Assembly (NCBI RefSeq): GCF_000340215.1
Contig: NW_006921538.1
Location: 2,486,651-2,550,650 of the forward strand
DNA length: 64,000 nt
Direction: 5' to 3'
DNA from: Pseudocercospora fijiensis CIRAD86
Taxonomy: Eukaryota > Ascomycota > Dothideomycetes > Mycosphaerellales > Mycosphaerellaceae
Below are positions 33,618-43,041 of this stretch, in pieces. Made by a program: the position numbers and the translations under genes. Under the pieces are notes generated by a model. That model was not told the DNA's origin. It ran no database searches and saw nothing but the letters and a program-made list of their open reading frames with translations. Numbering within the stretch: position 1 is the first letter of the stretch; each line of letters begins with the position of its first letter.

Positions 33618-33817
33618 TGTATAAGAAGGGTTATATCAGCAGGTAGATAGGGTAGTAGTAAATCAGTATAGTATTCGATAGAGATCTAAGAGGAGAGGGA
33701 GGAAGGCAGGCCAGTTGGCCCAACGCCAAGCGCCAAGCCCTGCCTGAGGCATCAAGACCCTGGCTTCACTCGAGCCTGGTCACATGCCAATCACGTGTAA
33801 CCTCTTTGGTCCTGACA
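33618..33817 (-). repeat. 5' LTR (200 bp), almost free of RIP
   Basis: It begins TGTATAAGAAG and ends TCCTGACA, with intact TG...CA termini. Only two RIP-type changes are seen relative to the other LTR, both within 40 bp of the internal side. Confidence 0.92.
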
Positions 33818-33822
33818 CCAGT
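33818..33822. repeat. Right target-site duplication (CCAGT)
   Basis: This matches 26712-26716 and marks the outer border of the element. Unique gene-bearing sequence starts immediately after. Confidence 0.9.
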
Positions 33823-34193
33823 CTTGGAACGCGATAGTGGTCCACAACACTTCCTAGTTTGCCTTGCTCAACGCCGCACACGACTCAAGTCGACCGCAGG
33901 CTAGATCTGCATGTCTGCACCTCACCGCGCTGTACTGTATGAGGTGCAGCGGTCCGTTATCGCCCAGTTCTTTGCTAAGCAGCGCATCGTCCTGGAGAAG
34001 AGCGTGAAGGCAGATAATCAAAATTCTGTCGCGATTCCAATTCACGTCCAACCCGATTTGCTATCATTACATGGATTTTCGTAGCCACCCATGGCTTCAT
34101 AAATGCGTCTGCTCGTACTGTATGCCGCAATGGAGCAACGCTTACCCTCCCTACGCCTCGCTAAACCCGCAAATAAATCGATCAAAGTATCAT
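33823..34193. other. Intergenic next to the repeat island
   Basis: About 370 bases of normal composition between the retrotransposon and the stop of the next minus-strand gene. No gene is visible. Confidence 0.4.
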
Positions 34194-35501
34194 TCACCAT
34201 GCCGGTCTGTCACCTTGATTCGAAGCGGCCATCTCTTGTTCCTGCCGAGAGACATCGTCCTCATCATCTGTCGGAAGAGGCGTGGGCAATTGACTTGGCT
34301 CCTCAGGAATTGGAGCAGGCGTCGTGCTTCGCGGCGTTGCCTCTTTGCTCGAGAGATCCTCTCCGACGAGTCCGCGTTCAGCTGCTATTCTCTGTGCTGT
34401 CTGTCGTCTCCTCTCGATGTCTTCTTCCTCTTCTTGTGCCATCTGCGCTTCCTGACGTTTCAGATCCGCCAAAGATGTCGTCGAGCCTTGCATGTGCGAG
34501 ACATCTTCCGTGCCGCCAACGCGTGCTTCGGAAGTTGGTGTGTGCGAAATGCTACTCCTTGTGCTTCGCCTTTTCCTTCTCCCGCTTCCAGTCTCACTGC
34601 GAGTGCTTTGCGAGGAGAAGGTCCGTCGCGTGGATGCCCGAGACCCAGCCGAAGGTCTCTTTCCTCTTTTCGCAATACCCGTCTTGCCAGAACTGCTTTC
34701 TGTATCTGGTCCGGAGAAGGTCGTTCTTCGCTCCAGCACCATGGCGAATTCGTCGTCTAGCGGGATCGCATCGTCTTCTTCGTCCGAAGGGAAGATATCT
34801 CCTCTACTACTGTAGCTGCCCGTGGTATCTCTGCTGCCCTGAGTACCGCTACGTGCCCGACCTTTACCTCTTCCACCAAACAGCTCTTCGTCTTCTTCTA
34901 GAAGCCTCTCGCCTTCGGTGAGATCCCGTGCCCGTGTTTTTCGAGCGCCCGGGTGTTCTTGTAGATCTGCGGCGCTTGGCTTATAACGCATGCTCTTTCC
35001 TCCAAACATTCTTCTCCAGAAGCTCGAGCTTCCAGGGATCACTGTCGGATCTTCTTCGCCTAGGGCGGCAGCACTTTTCCGCCTACTTTTGGGATATGAC
35101 ATGCCTCTCTGCCTTCCCGGCTGGGCGGACACTGTGCCATAGCTCGGTGCACTCCCACCTGCGCCAACAAGTCTGTCGAATTCGTCATTGCCCCAGCCTA
35201 GCAGAGCATCATTATCATCATCGTCCCAGTCGTCATAGAAATCAAAGCTAAGCTCTGCACGGCCTCGCGACCGGCCTCGACCCCGTTGTCGTCGCAGCCG
35301 ATCACGTTGGCTGACGTTGAGCGCGGGACAAGATGCATCTACGCAGGACGTGAAGCACGATGCGATGCTCTGGAAGCAAGGCTTGACATAGTTCTGGCCG
35401 AAGATGTATATGCCGCTCTGAGCAGACTCATTGGCCGACTCGAGGGTCTGGGTGATGTCGTTGAGCCTTCGTCGAAAGCGCGGGTCGGATGCGCGATACA
35501 T
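34194..35501 (-). CDS. Conserved fungal protein of unknown function (435 aa)
   Basis: One exon encodes 435 aa. The first 115 residues appear conserved: RFRRRLNDITQTLESANES, then a Cys-containing helix (CFQSIASCFTSCVDASC), an Arg-rich patch (RRQRGRGRSRGRAE) and LSFDFYDDWDDDDNDALLGWGNDEFDRLV. The remainder is Ser/Arg/Glu-rich and probably disordered, with acidic patches (EEDEELFGG, SDEEDDAIPLDDEF). A Glu-rich coiled helix lies near residue 350. The N-terminal pattern looks like a family I have seen in ascomycete proteomes but cannot name. There is no signal peptide or membrane anchor. It is the first gene right of the repeat island. Confidence 0.8.
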   Translation of the reverse strand: MYRASDPRFRRRLNDITQTLESANESAQSGIYIFGQNYVKPCFQSIASCFTSCVDASCPALNVSQRDRLRRQRGRGRSRGRAELSFDFYDDWDDDDNDALLGWGNDEFDRLVGAGGSAPSYGTVSAQPGRQRGMSYPKSRRKSAAALGEEDPTVIPGSSSFWRRMFGGKSMRYKPSAADLQEHPGARKTRARDLTEGERLLEEDEELFGGRGKGRARSGTQGSRDTTGSYSSRGDIFPSDEEDDAIPLDDEFAMVLERRTTFSGPDTESSSGKTGIAKRGKRPSAGSRASTRRTFSSQSTRSETGSGRRKRRSTRSSISHTPTSEARVGGTEDVSHMQGSTTSLADLKRQEAQMAQEEEEDIERRRQTAQRIAAERGLVGEDLSSKEATPRSTTPAPIPEEPSQLPTPLPTDDEDDVSRQEQEMAASNQGDRPAW

Positions 35502-36579
35502 GTCGCCGTGACTCGACCATGAACCATGCCCGGACTGTCTGCGCGCTCAGAAATTGCGCTCAGCCTCGTCGCATGAGGTGCTCGTTGCCGGTGGGCCGTG
35601 GCCGTGTTTCCAGGTGCGGTTCAGGCTGTCTGTCAGTGCGCATTGGTTATCACTGGTACCTTGCACGACGCTGGTCGGGATCAGGTGTCATGCGAATGAT
35701 GCGATCTGTCTCTGTCTCTCCGAAAAGTGCGGGCCTCCGCATTGGGGTCCTCGCCCGCGCGGCCCGGCCAGATCGTGCTGTTGCTGTCCTCCGCCATTCC
35801 TTTCTTTCTTTCTTTCCCAACTCCCTTCCATCTTTCACAACACTCACTACCGTCGAAAAACAATGTCTCCTTCCCCGTCAGCTTCTGCGATATCATCAAT
35901 TTCCGGAGCCTCAGCATTGAGCCCGGTCTCGGATGACGGCAGAATCTGGAGCATAGCTCATGCTGGCTGAGGAACGACAGCAAGGTCATGGTTATAGCCT
36001 TGTCAATGGTTCTAATTTGGGTATCCGGCCACGCTCACCCACGTTGCCATTCGTACAGATCGCCATAAAGTTGAAAAGCACTTCTCGCGAACCAATCTCA
36101 CTCTCTCCGGCCGGGCTCTGAGTTTCTGCACCTCAAAGATCCTCAGTGTTCACGAGAGCTGAAGGGGAAAGAATATCGATCGGAACTCGGCCTTTGGTCG
36201 TATTTCATCTATGTATATTTTTATACCACTTCCTGGAAGAACGAGATTGCAAGACTTGGACCTTTCGGAGCCACGTGCTTCATATCAAGGTTGTGAAAAG
36301 AACTCTATGCATCTGCCACCAATGGCGTGCTGAAGGAAAATCACACCAACGGCAACACCACGCAAAGGCTGCATCAGTCGTGAACTGCCGTTCCTGATAT
36401 GATCCATACAGCTCTTGTGATCGGATCATCTAGCCCCCATTATATAGTGGAAACATCATCCGCGCCGTCTACACCTTATCGCTTCGAGCTTCTCCTCAAC
36501 CTGTTTACAAGTGTCGGCCGTCACCATTTCACAATTACGTAAAGTCCCTCGTTGCTTGTCGCTCGCAAAAGAGATCAAC
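35502..36579. other. Divergent intergenic region
   Basis: About 1.1 kb between divergent genes. A 35-codon frame at about 35863 (starting MSPSPSASAISS) is too short to call. No other structure is evident. Confidence 0.4.
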
Positions 36580-38336
36580 ATGTGCGAGCCGACTAAGCTA
36601 AAGTTCGATCTTCCAATTGGGACCTGGGTATGCTATGGAAGAAGCCAGTGTGATAGGAGCGATATGCTGAGGTCAACGTAGGGTACGACTGAGGTCGAGG
36701 TTGAGTATCCTTGGCATAGAGACCTCGACTCCATCATCTTGCCGCTTCTCGAATCAGCCCATGATGCTCAGCAAGAACGACAGAAAGAGCACAGAGAGCT
36801 CAGAAGAGGCGAAACGTTTCGCAATTCTCACGCACCGGAAGATCGCCTGGGCGAGCTGAAATCATCTGGGGAGATCCGTGCCGCATTACCTGCTGAACGA
36901 GATCGCGGCACCATCCCAGCCGCCAATGCCGCCAAAATTATGACGAGTAATACCAAGCGCAAGAAGGGCAGGGACAAGATTTTACCTTCAAGACCAAATG
37001 AAGAAGTCAGAGTCTGTCTGAAGGGAGTGGAGAGCATCAAGTGGATGACAATGATGAGAGGCGATTACTTTCAGAACTTGTTGGAAGCCTACGCCAAGGA
37101 TTGCGAACCACCAAAGGAAGTGGCCCGTCTAAAGGTGTTTTGGAAGGGCAAATGGGTCAAGAACATGGAGACACCGGACGATGTCAGTGCATTATGCGGA
37201 TGAAATGGGAGCCTGAGTACTGACGGGCCTTACAGCTGGGCCTCGATTCCGACTCCAAATTAGAGATCTACGAGCTTGTGCAGTGAGTGAGTTGCCACAT
37301 CTAGAACATAGTTCGCTTCCATCGCTCTTAACTGACGTGCGTATGCAGTATGAGACCGAGAATCAGCATGGAAGCGCTCAAGGTTCCGTACATCCATCAG
37401 CGAAATCCATCGAAGGCTTCGATAAAGACGATTCAGTCCAACATCTCAGAAGAGCCTTGTAGTCCGAAGTCTTCCCCAGCAGTCCCAGTTGTTGAGACCA
37501 TCGACACCAGCCAGTCTCGTTCTCTTCCACCACCTCCTGAGAAAGATCGACGGCGCTTGACACGTGGCGCATTGAACGTCGACACTGTCAACTTCCCCAA
37601 ATCCTCAGGCTACCCAACGGAAGACGAATCCGGCCTCAGCGCCACCGTGCATCCCGGCGAGCTTCACATGCCCGCTCAGGTTCTCACTCGGGAGAATAGC
37701 GGCCACACCAATAAAACCAACACAACTTTCCGCTCCTCCAACGAAAGCGGATCTCTAGCAGCAGAATATCAAGCTCAATGCGTCGCGATCCACGCCCTAC
37801 GCTCAGAGACACCAAACAACGCCTCCACAGAAGAGCCAGCTGTAGTCAAGTTGTCCGTTCAACCACCTAGCGACGCCTCGCTCCAAGAAGCCGCCCGCCT
37901 CCAAGTCCCCGTCTCCTCAAAACTCCGACGGCACTTCGATATTTCCGTCCCCACCCTACGCTCCGAGTCCCCATCCCAAAATATTCCAGCTCCCTCTCAA
38001 ACCCAACTTCAATCCCTCCATTCCCGCTCCAAATCCCCTACACGACCAGGCCCAACCCCAATCAAAACAACTCACCATACCATCCACCCCGCTCACCGCA
38101 AGCACGGAGGTCCCCACTCAGCCTCAAGCCCAGCTGCCCCTTTCATCCCTCCTCTCAAGACCGTCAAGTCGCAGGAAGACGGCATCAGGGAGAGTGTGCA
38201 CGGGTTTAAATACCAGAATGCCGTGATGCAGAGGAATAGCATGTTGGTGCCTGCGGAGATTGAGACTACGATTGAGGCTCCCGGTGGCAGGAGAGTTAGT
38301 AACATTAGCAATACTTTTCGTGACAGTTGGCCGTGA
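36580..38336 (+). CDS. Protein with probable SUMO/ubiquitin-like domain and disordered tail
   Basis: Four exons (36580-36627, 36682-37182, 37236-37282, 37349-38336) give 527 aa; all four junctions fit GT-AG rules and keep phase. Residues about 124-199 look like a beta-grasp domain of the Rad60-SLD/SUMO type: VRVCLKGVESIKWMTMMRGDYFQNLLEAYA, then LKVFWKGKWVKNMETPDDLGLDSDSKLEIYELV. The TPDDL.L...D.IEIY pattern is typical of the SUMO C-terminal half. No diglycine follows, so it is not a conjugated modifier. The preceding part has charged helices, and from residue 200 on the protein is Ser/Pro/Thr-rich. The short 47-nt third exon lies inside the domain, so an annotation missing it would lose the fold. 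Function is unknown. Confidence 0.72.
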
Positions 38337-39206
38337 CTATATGATGGAGCGGGACGTTCGAAAAGGACGAGTTGTCCGAGTAGGTTTTTTGAACACTTGG
38401 ATGAGGAGGTTGAGGAGGGGCGGTGATGTATGGAAGAGATGGGGGAGAGAGTAATGGCAGGGGATTTTTTCTTTGGGTTAGAATCTTGATTGAGCGGGGG
38501 TAATAAGATTGGGACATTCTTCCTTGACGAAAGAGGGGGTTTCCTTGTGTGAGTTAACGTGGTCATGTCGACTTTTCTTACTGAGATAGCTGCCTTAATC
38601 TGGATCATTTTGATATCCTGTTCCGCATCTTGGTCTTGCTTTTCAGCCTAGCCGGCTTTGAGTGCCAAATGCAGATGCGCAAGAGTGCACTGTACGTGCA
38701 GACTGCCTGAAGGATCTAGGAGGCTTTCGACCGCGTCCTGATCAGAAAGCTCGAGAAATGGAAAGACGTGATCTGGCGAGTTGGACGCAAAGGGAACGCG
38801 ACTTCGCGGCGCAAGTGCTTGATCAATACGCTGAAGCAGTGAAAAGACTTTCCTTGACTGTGGCCGGATAAGGGGTCGCATTCTAGGCCTAGATCTGGCC
38901 AGGCGATTATTTTTGAGAGAATATGAAGTTGAGGATTGATAGCATTCACTCACACCTCTTTTTCACATGGCGCACAGACTTTTGATGACCTAAGCAAGCC
39001 TCGGCCCGTGAGCTTCTCTCCGCATTTGACTTTCGGCACAAAACAGCTGAGGGAACCGAGCTAATGCCTTCACGACTCGTCTTGGAATTGTCACCATGCC
39101 TTCAAGTATAGGACACTCAAGATCAAGAAGGAGAATCCACTGGCAGACTCCTTGAGCAACAAAACCAGACTTGTACAGATATCTACTCCCCCAAAATACC
39201 GCCAAC
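38337..39206. other. Intergenic
   Basis: About 870 bases with no convincing gene. A 69-codon open stretch at 38662-38871 has no ATG start and resembles no family. Confidence 0.4.
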
Positions 39207-40262
39207 ATGGCCCGACCAACGCTCAAGACACCACTATGCGAGCTCCTCAAGATCGAATATCCCGTCATCCTCGCCGGCATGGCTCGCACATCCTCTGGAC
39301 CTCTGGCAGCCGCAGTATCAAATGCAGGCGGTTTGGGCGTCATCGGAGGTCTAGGCTACACCCCCCAACAAATGCGAACGATCATCCACGAAATCAAGGA
39401 GAACCTTCGCGACAAGAGCTTGCCCTTTGGTGTAGACCTCGCACTGCCACAAATCGGCGGCTCGGCGAGGAAGACGAATCATGACTACACACATGGACAG
39501 CTAGACGAATTGATCGATGTCGTGATTGAAGAGAAGGCAAGCTTGTTCGTGTCGGCTGTTGGTGTCCCGCCGAAACATGTTATTGAGAAACTACACAAGG
39601 CTGGAATACTTGTGATGAACATGGTCGGACACCCGAAGCATGCTCATAAGGCTTTGAAAGCTGGGGTCGACATTGTTTGTGCACAAGGAGGTGAAGGAGG
39701 TGGTCATACCGGTGACATCGCGACATCGATTCTGATCCCTTCGGTCGTAGACATTGCTCGACAATACACATCCCCACTGACAGGCAAGCCGGCGTTGGTT
39801 GTAGCTGCAGGTGGTATTTACAACGGCCGTTCATTGGCAGCGATGTTGTCTTTCGGAGCAGTGGGAGTATGGGTGGGAACCAGATTCGTAGCATCTGAAG
39901 AAGCGGGCTGCAGTAAACTTCACAAGGAAGCTGTCGTGACCGCGGAGTTTGAGGATACAGTCAGAACGCTGGTAGTCAGCGGTCGGCCTTTGAGAGCGAG
40001 GATGAATGATTACCTCAAGACTTGGGAAATCGACAGACCGGACGAAATCAAGAAACTTTGCGACCAAGGTATCGTGCCTTTGGCGCATGATTTGGAGAAT
40101 GACGTTGATGTCGATCCTCCCTTCTTGATGGGACAGGTAGCGGGTGTGATTAAAGAAATCAAGCCTGCTGGTGTGATCTTGGAGGATATGGTTCGGGAGG
40201 CAGTGGATGTGCTTAAGATCCAGCAAGGGTACTTGGGTGAAGGGGCGAGGAGTAGACTGTAG
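39207..40262 (+). CDS. Nitronate monooxygenase (2-nitropropane dioxygenase family)
   Basis: An FMN enzyme that oxidises alkyl nitronates such as propionate-3-nitronate, probably for detoxification. One exon encodes 351 aa with a TIM-barrel pattern. Visible features are the N-terminal substrate/flavin loop (YPVILAGMARTSSGPLAAAVSNAGG), GGLGYTPQQMR, the FMN-binding AQGGEGGGHTGD with its His, and VVAAGGIYNGRSLAAMLSFGAVGVWVGTRF, the phosphate-binding turn. Length and motifs fit fungal class I enzymes. The start at 39207 is the first ATG of the frame and gives the usual N-terminus. Confidence 0.93.
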   Translation: MARPTLKTPLCELLKIEYPVILAGMARTSSGPLAAAVSNAGGLGVIGGLGYTPQQMRTIIHEIKENLRDKSLPFGVDLALPQIGGSARKTNHDYTHGQLDELIDVVIEEKASLFVSAVGVPPKHVIEKLHKAGILVMNMVGHPKHAHKALKAGVDIVCAQGGEGGGHTGDIATSILIPSVVDIARQYTSPLTGKPALVVAAGGIYNGRSLAAMLSFGAVGVWVGTRFVASEEAGCSKLHKEAVVTAEFEDTVRTLVVSGRPLRARMNDYLKTWEIDRPDEIKKLCDQGIVPLAHDLENDVDVDPPFLMGQVAGVIKEIKPAGVILEDMVREAVDVLKIQQGYLGEGARSRL

Positions 40263-40709
40263 TGTTAGCGGCGCGCGCACGCGACCAATAACGAAACCAG
40301 TGGCGTTTTCGGCATTATGTGTTGCTTCTTCGTGTGCTAATACTGTTGTTTTACCGAGCTCCCATCTCAGTCATGTACTGCAAGCCTGTTGTGCTATCAG
40401 CTCCTGCGATCGAGAAATCGTCTTGAAAGAGTTCGCCCGTGACAGAACACCAACCGGAAAAGACGACCCAGAAGTTGGCTTAAGGGTGCTCGCATGCTAT
40501 CGGCTGAGACAAGATTCCGTAGGTCGAAATATGCCTCTATAGGTTGTAAAAAGAAGCAAATCCGTGCCACAGCCTGTTTACGAACGAGATAGAGAGTGCT
40601 TTCGTGACTTCAATCGCAGTTTCTGATTCTCAACCCCGTATCTAAGTCCATCCTTTTTTTTATCTATATCTACATTCCCACCTCATCATATATATATACA
40701 CCCCCCTAT
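40263..40709. other. Intergenic, convergent 3' ends
   Basis: About 450 bases between the stop codons of the monooxygenase and COQ10 genes. No gene is seen; there is a pyrimidine- and TA-rich patch at about 40650-40705. Confidence 0.4.
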
Positions 40710-41552
40710 CTAAAATCTCTTACCCTCCCTCTCCTCCCTCGCATGCCCAGGCCCCTCCATCACAGCCTTAACCCTCTCCTCAAACGCCTGGATCATCTTC
40801 TCCGCAACCTTCGGCGCAGCAGCCGAGCTCAGCGCCGCATACACAGGATTCGAGAACTGGAACTCGACCGCAAGATTCACCTCCGTCTTCTCCTGCCCTT
40901 GCACCGGATTCGTCTCTTCCACATTCCTATGCGCTGCATCCGCATGGATAGCGGAAGGTGGCGGGGGCTTGTATGGATAGGGTTTCAACGTCCATCTCGT
41001 GAGGAGATGCGCCATGACCGTATCTTTGCGCGCCGCGTCGTTTTCTACAGCAGGTCGTGCACTGTGATGTGCGACGTCATCGCCAGACAATGTCGATGCC
41101 ATGTTCCCGCTTACGGCCTCGACGACGCGCTCGGGCACGCAGTATACGCGACTGGTGAACTCTTCGCTTATGGTGTCGTTGAACCCGATGATCAACTTCG
41201 CTTCTTCTGGGTATTTCTTTCCGTCTGGTGCCGGATTGCTGTATTTCGTCACTACGGAGCCATGACAATATGGTAGAAACTGGCTGTACGAGGCCACATC
41301 GCTGATTATGCTGTAGATTACGCTCGCGGGGTATCGTAGCGTTCGTTGGGCTGTTAATGTCTGGTTTTGAGAGAATGGGTTCGAGGTGCCGAACGGATTG
41401 CTTCCGCTGCCGAAGAAGGGTCGGATTTGTTGTCGTTCGTGGTTCGTGGGTCGGAGAGAAGTATTGGCGACATGTGAGGTTCGGTATGGGAGTGTCGTGT
41501 GTCTAGCAGAGGTTCGGAGAAGGGTTTGTGAAAGTGGTCTGAGGGTATTCAT
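40710..41552 (-). CDS. COQ10: Coenzyme Q-binding protein COQ10, mitochondrial
   Basis: A START/polyketide-cyclase-like lipid-binding protein of the mitochondrial inner membrane that binds coenzyme Q and is needed for its use in respiration. One exon encodes 280 aa. The first 50 residues are Arg/Ser/Thr-rich without acids, as in a presequence. The START fold begins at about 70: LTAQRTLRYPASVIYSIISDVASYSQFLPYC, the COQ10 signature. It closes with VEFQFSNPVYAALSSAA and a C-terminal amphipathic helix (APKVAEKMIQAFEERV). An insert of about 50 residues rich in Ala/His/Pro splits the domain, and similar inserts occur in filamentous fungi. The ATG at 41552 is the first in frame. Confidence 0.93.
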   Translation of the reverse strand: MNTLRPLSQTLLRTSARHTTLPYRTSHVANTSLRPTNHERQQIRPFFGSGSNPFGTSNPFSQNQTLTAQRTLRYPASVIYSIISDVASYSQFLPYCHGSVVTKYSNPAPDGKKYPEEAKLIIGFNDTISEEFTSRVYCVPERVVEAVSGNMASTLSGDDVAHHSARPAVENDAARKDTVMAHLLTRWTLKPYPYKPPPPSAIHADAAHRNVEETNPVQGQEKTEVNLAVEFQFSNPVYAALSSAAAPKVAEKMIQAFEERVKAVMEGPGHAREEREGKRF

Positions 41553-41841
41553 GTTGGCGATTTGGCTCGGGGGTCTCAATCATGAGTTTGTCACTGTTGT
41601 TCCCATATCCTCGCATCCATGTTCGCCAAATTAAGCCTCGGGAGTAGCTCTGGCAGTGTTCATGTCCTCGGACCAATGTCATCATAGATTTTCGTAGCTG
41701 GAGTTTTAGCGCGGCCACATGCAAGATGCGGGCCGCTGTGGAGCCTCCGATCTGCAGGCACGAGCGTCGAAGTGAAGAAAGTCCAAATTCGAGACTCAAC
41801 TTTGCTCGCCAAGATATCGACAACAACGACCGGGGAGCAAC
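41553..41841. promoter_or_regulatory. Bidirectional promoter of COQ10 and the tRNA methyltransferase
   Basis: Only 289 bases separate two divergent start codons, so the two genes must share one upstream region. No specific factor site can be assigned. Confidence 0.6.
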
Positions 41842-43041
41842 ATGGCAGACTCAGCAGAGACAAACGAGAAGACGGAACTGCCAGTGCGGCAGAGAAAGCC
41901 CAAACAACAGCTGACGAAGGGCATGGAGCATATGCGACAGTACGTGACAGTTCCAGAGACGCCACCGCCCACACCACCGCAGGGAGAGGATGCCTATGGA
42001 GTGCCCGCGAAATATGAACCAGTCCGAAAGCCTCCGACAGATTCCCAAGCCAACCCACAAAAACGTACGGATCCCTTCCAGTTCGGCACCAGGTTTCTGG
42101 AAGAAGGCGACGACATTTTCGCTCACAACGCCTGGGACCACGTCGAAGTCGACCCCCAATACCACGACTTCATCGAGCACCAAACCCTCTTCCAACGCGA
42201 GAATCAGGTCTCAGATTTCGACAAGAAGCGCTTCAACGCGCAACCGGAAAAGTGGTGGGATAAATTCTACTCGAACAACAACGCGAATTTCTTCAAAGAT
42301 CGGAAATGGCTGGTTCAGGAGTTTCCGATCCTGGGAGACGTCACCAAAGCAGAGTATGGACCGGTCACGGTTCTGGAAGTTGGCGCTGGAGCGGGAAATA
42401 CTGCGTTCCCTGTCTTGGCGCAAAATCGGAACCCGGAGCTCAAATTGCATGCGTGCGATTACAGCAAGAAGGCGATTGAGGTTATCAGATCTCAAGAGGC
42501 TTATACGGAGCAGAAGCAGCCTGCTGTACTTCAAGCCGATGTCTGGGATGCGGCGGGCACGGAGCTACCACCTGGCCTGGAAGCAGGGAGTGTGGATGTT
42601 ATCGTCATGATCTTCATCTTTTCGGCTCTTTCGCCGGATCAATGGGAGCAGGGCGTGGCGAATGCATACGAATTGCTGAAGCCTGGAGGAGAGATTCTGT
42701 TCCGAGACTATGGACGAGGCGACCTCGCACAGGTTCGATTCAAGAAGGGGAGATATTTGGGGGAAAATTTCTATGTACGAGGGGATGGCACGAGGGTATA
42801 CTTCTTTGAGGAGCAGGAGTTGAGGGAGATCTGGTCGGGCAAAGGGTGGAGTAGTAGCAGCGAGGAGGAATCTCATACTGCGGCTGGCTTTGAGATTGTC
42901 AAGCTTGCAGTGGATCGAAGGATGTTGGTGAATCGGCAGAGGAAGTTGAAGATGTATAGGTGCTGGATGCAAGGGCGGTTCAGAAAGCCTTCGGTGCAGG
43001 AAGGATCAGAGGATAGTATGCACGTTGGTGAGAGAGATTGA
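41842..43041 (+). CDS. TRM140: tRNA (cytosine-32 N3)-methyltransferase, Trm140/METTL2 type
   Basis: An SAM-dependent enzyme making m3C at position 32 of Thr (and in some species Ser) tRNAs. One exon encodes 399 aa. The family signatures are FGTRFLEEGDDIFAHNAWDHVE near residue 80, then NAQPEKWWDKFYSNNNANFFKDRKWL. SAM motif I (VLEVGAGAGNTAFPVL) lies at about 177-192 and LHACDYSKKAIEVI follows. The region GGEILFRDYGRGDLAQVRF and the RVYFFEEQEL block are also typical. The first 70 residues are basic and low-complexity. Yeast Abp140 carries an extra actin-binding N-terminus, which is lacking here, so this is the common form. Confidence 0.94.
   Translation: MADSAETNEKTELPVRQRKPKQQLTKGMEHMRQYVTVPETPPPTPPQGEDAYGVPAKYEPVRKPPTDSQANPQKRTDPFQFGTRFLEEGDDIFAHNAWDHVEVDPQYHDFIEHQTLFQRENQVSDFDKKRFNAQPEKWWDKFYSNNNANFFKDRKWLVQEFPILGDVTKAEYGPVTVLEVGAGAGNTAFPVLAQNRNPELKLHACDYSKKAIEVIRSQEAYTEQKQPAVLQADVWDAAGTELPPGLEAGSVDVIVMIFIFSALSPDQWEQGVANAYELLKPGGEILFRDYGRGDLAQVRFKKGRYLGENFYVRGDGTRVYFFEEQELREIWSGKGWSSSSEEESHTAAGFEIVKLAVDRRMLVNRQRKLKMYRCWMQGRFRKPSVQEGSEDSMHVGERD

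Larger units (their letters stand above)
26717..33817 (-). mobile_element. Complete but inactivated Ty3/gypsy chromovirus
   Basis: A 7.1 kb LTR retrotransposon bounded by a CCAGT duplication. In minus-strand order it carries a 5' LTR, a primer site, gag with a zinc knuckle, protease, reverse transcriptase, RNase H, integrase, a chromodomain, a polypurine tract and a 3' LTR. The domain order RT-RNaseH-IN with a C-terminal chromodomain defines a chromovirus. Stops and active-site losses from RIP occur throughout, though short open stretches remain. About 1.2 kb between the chromodomain and 3' LTR (26929-28160) has no recognised domain. Confidence 0.93.
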
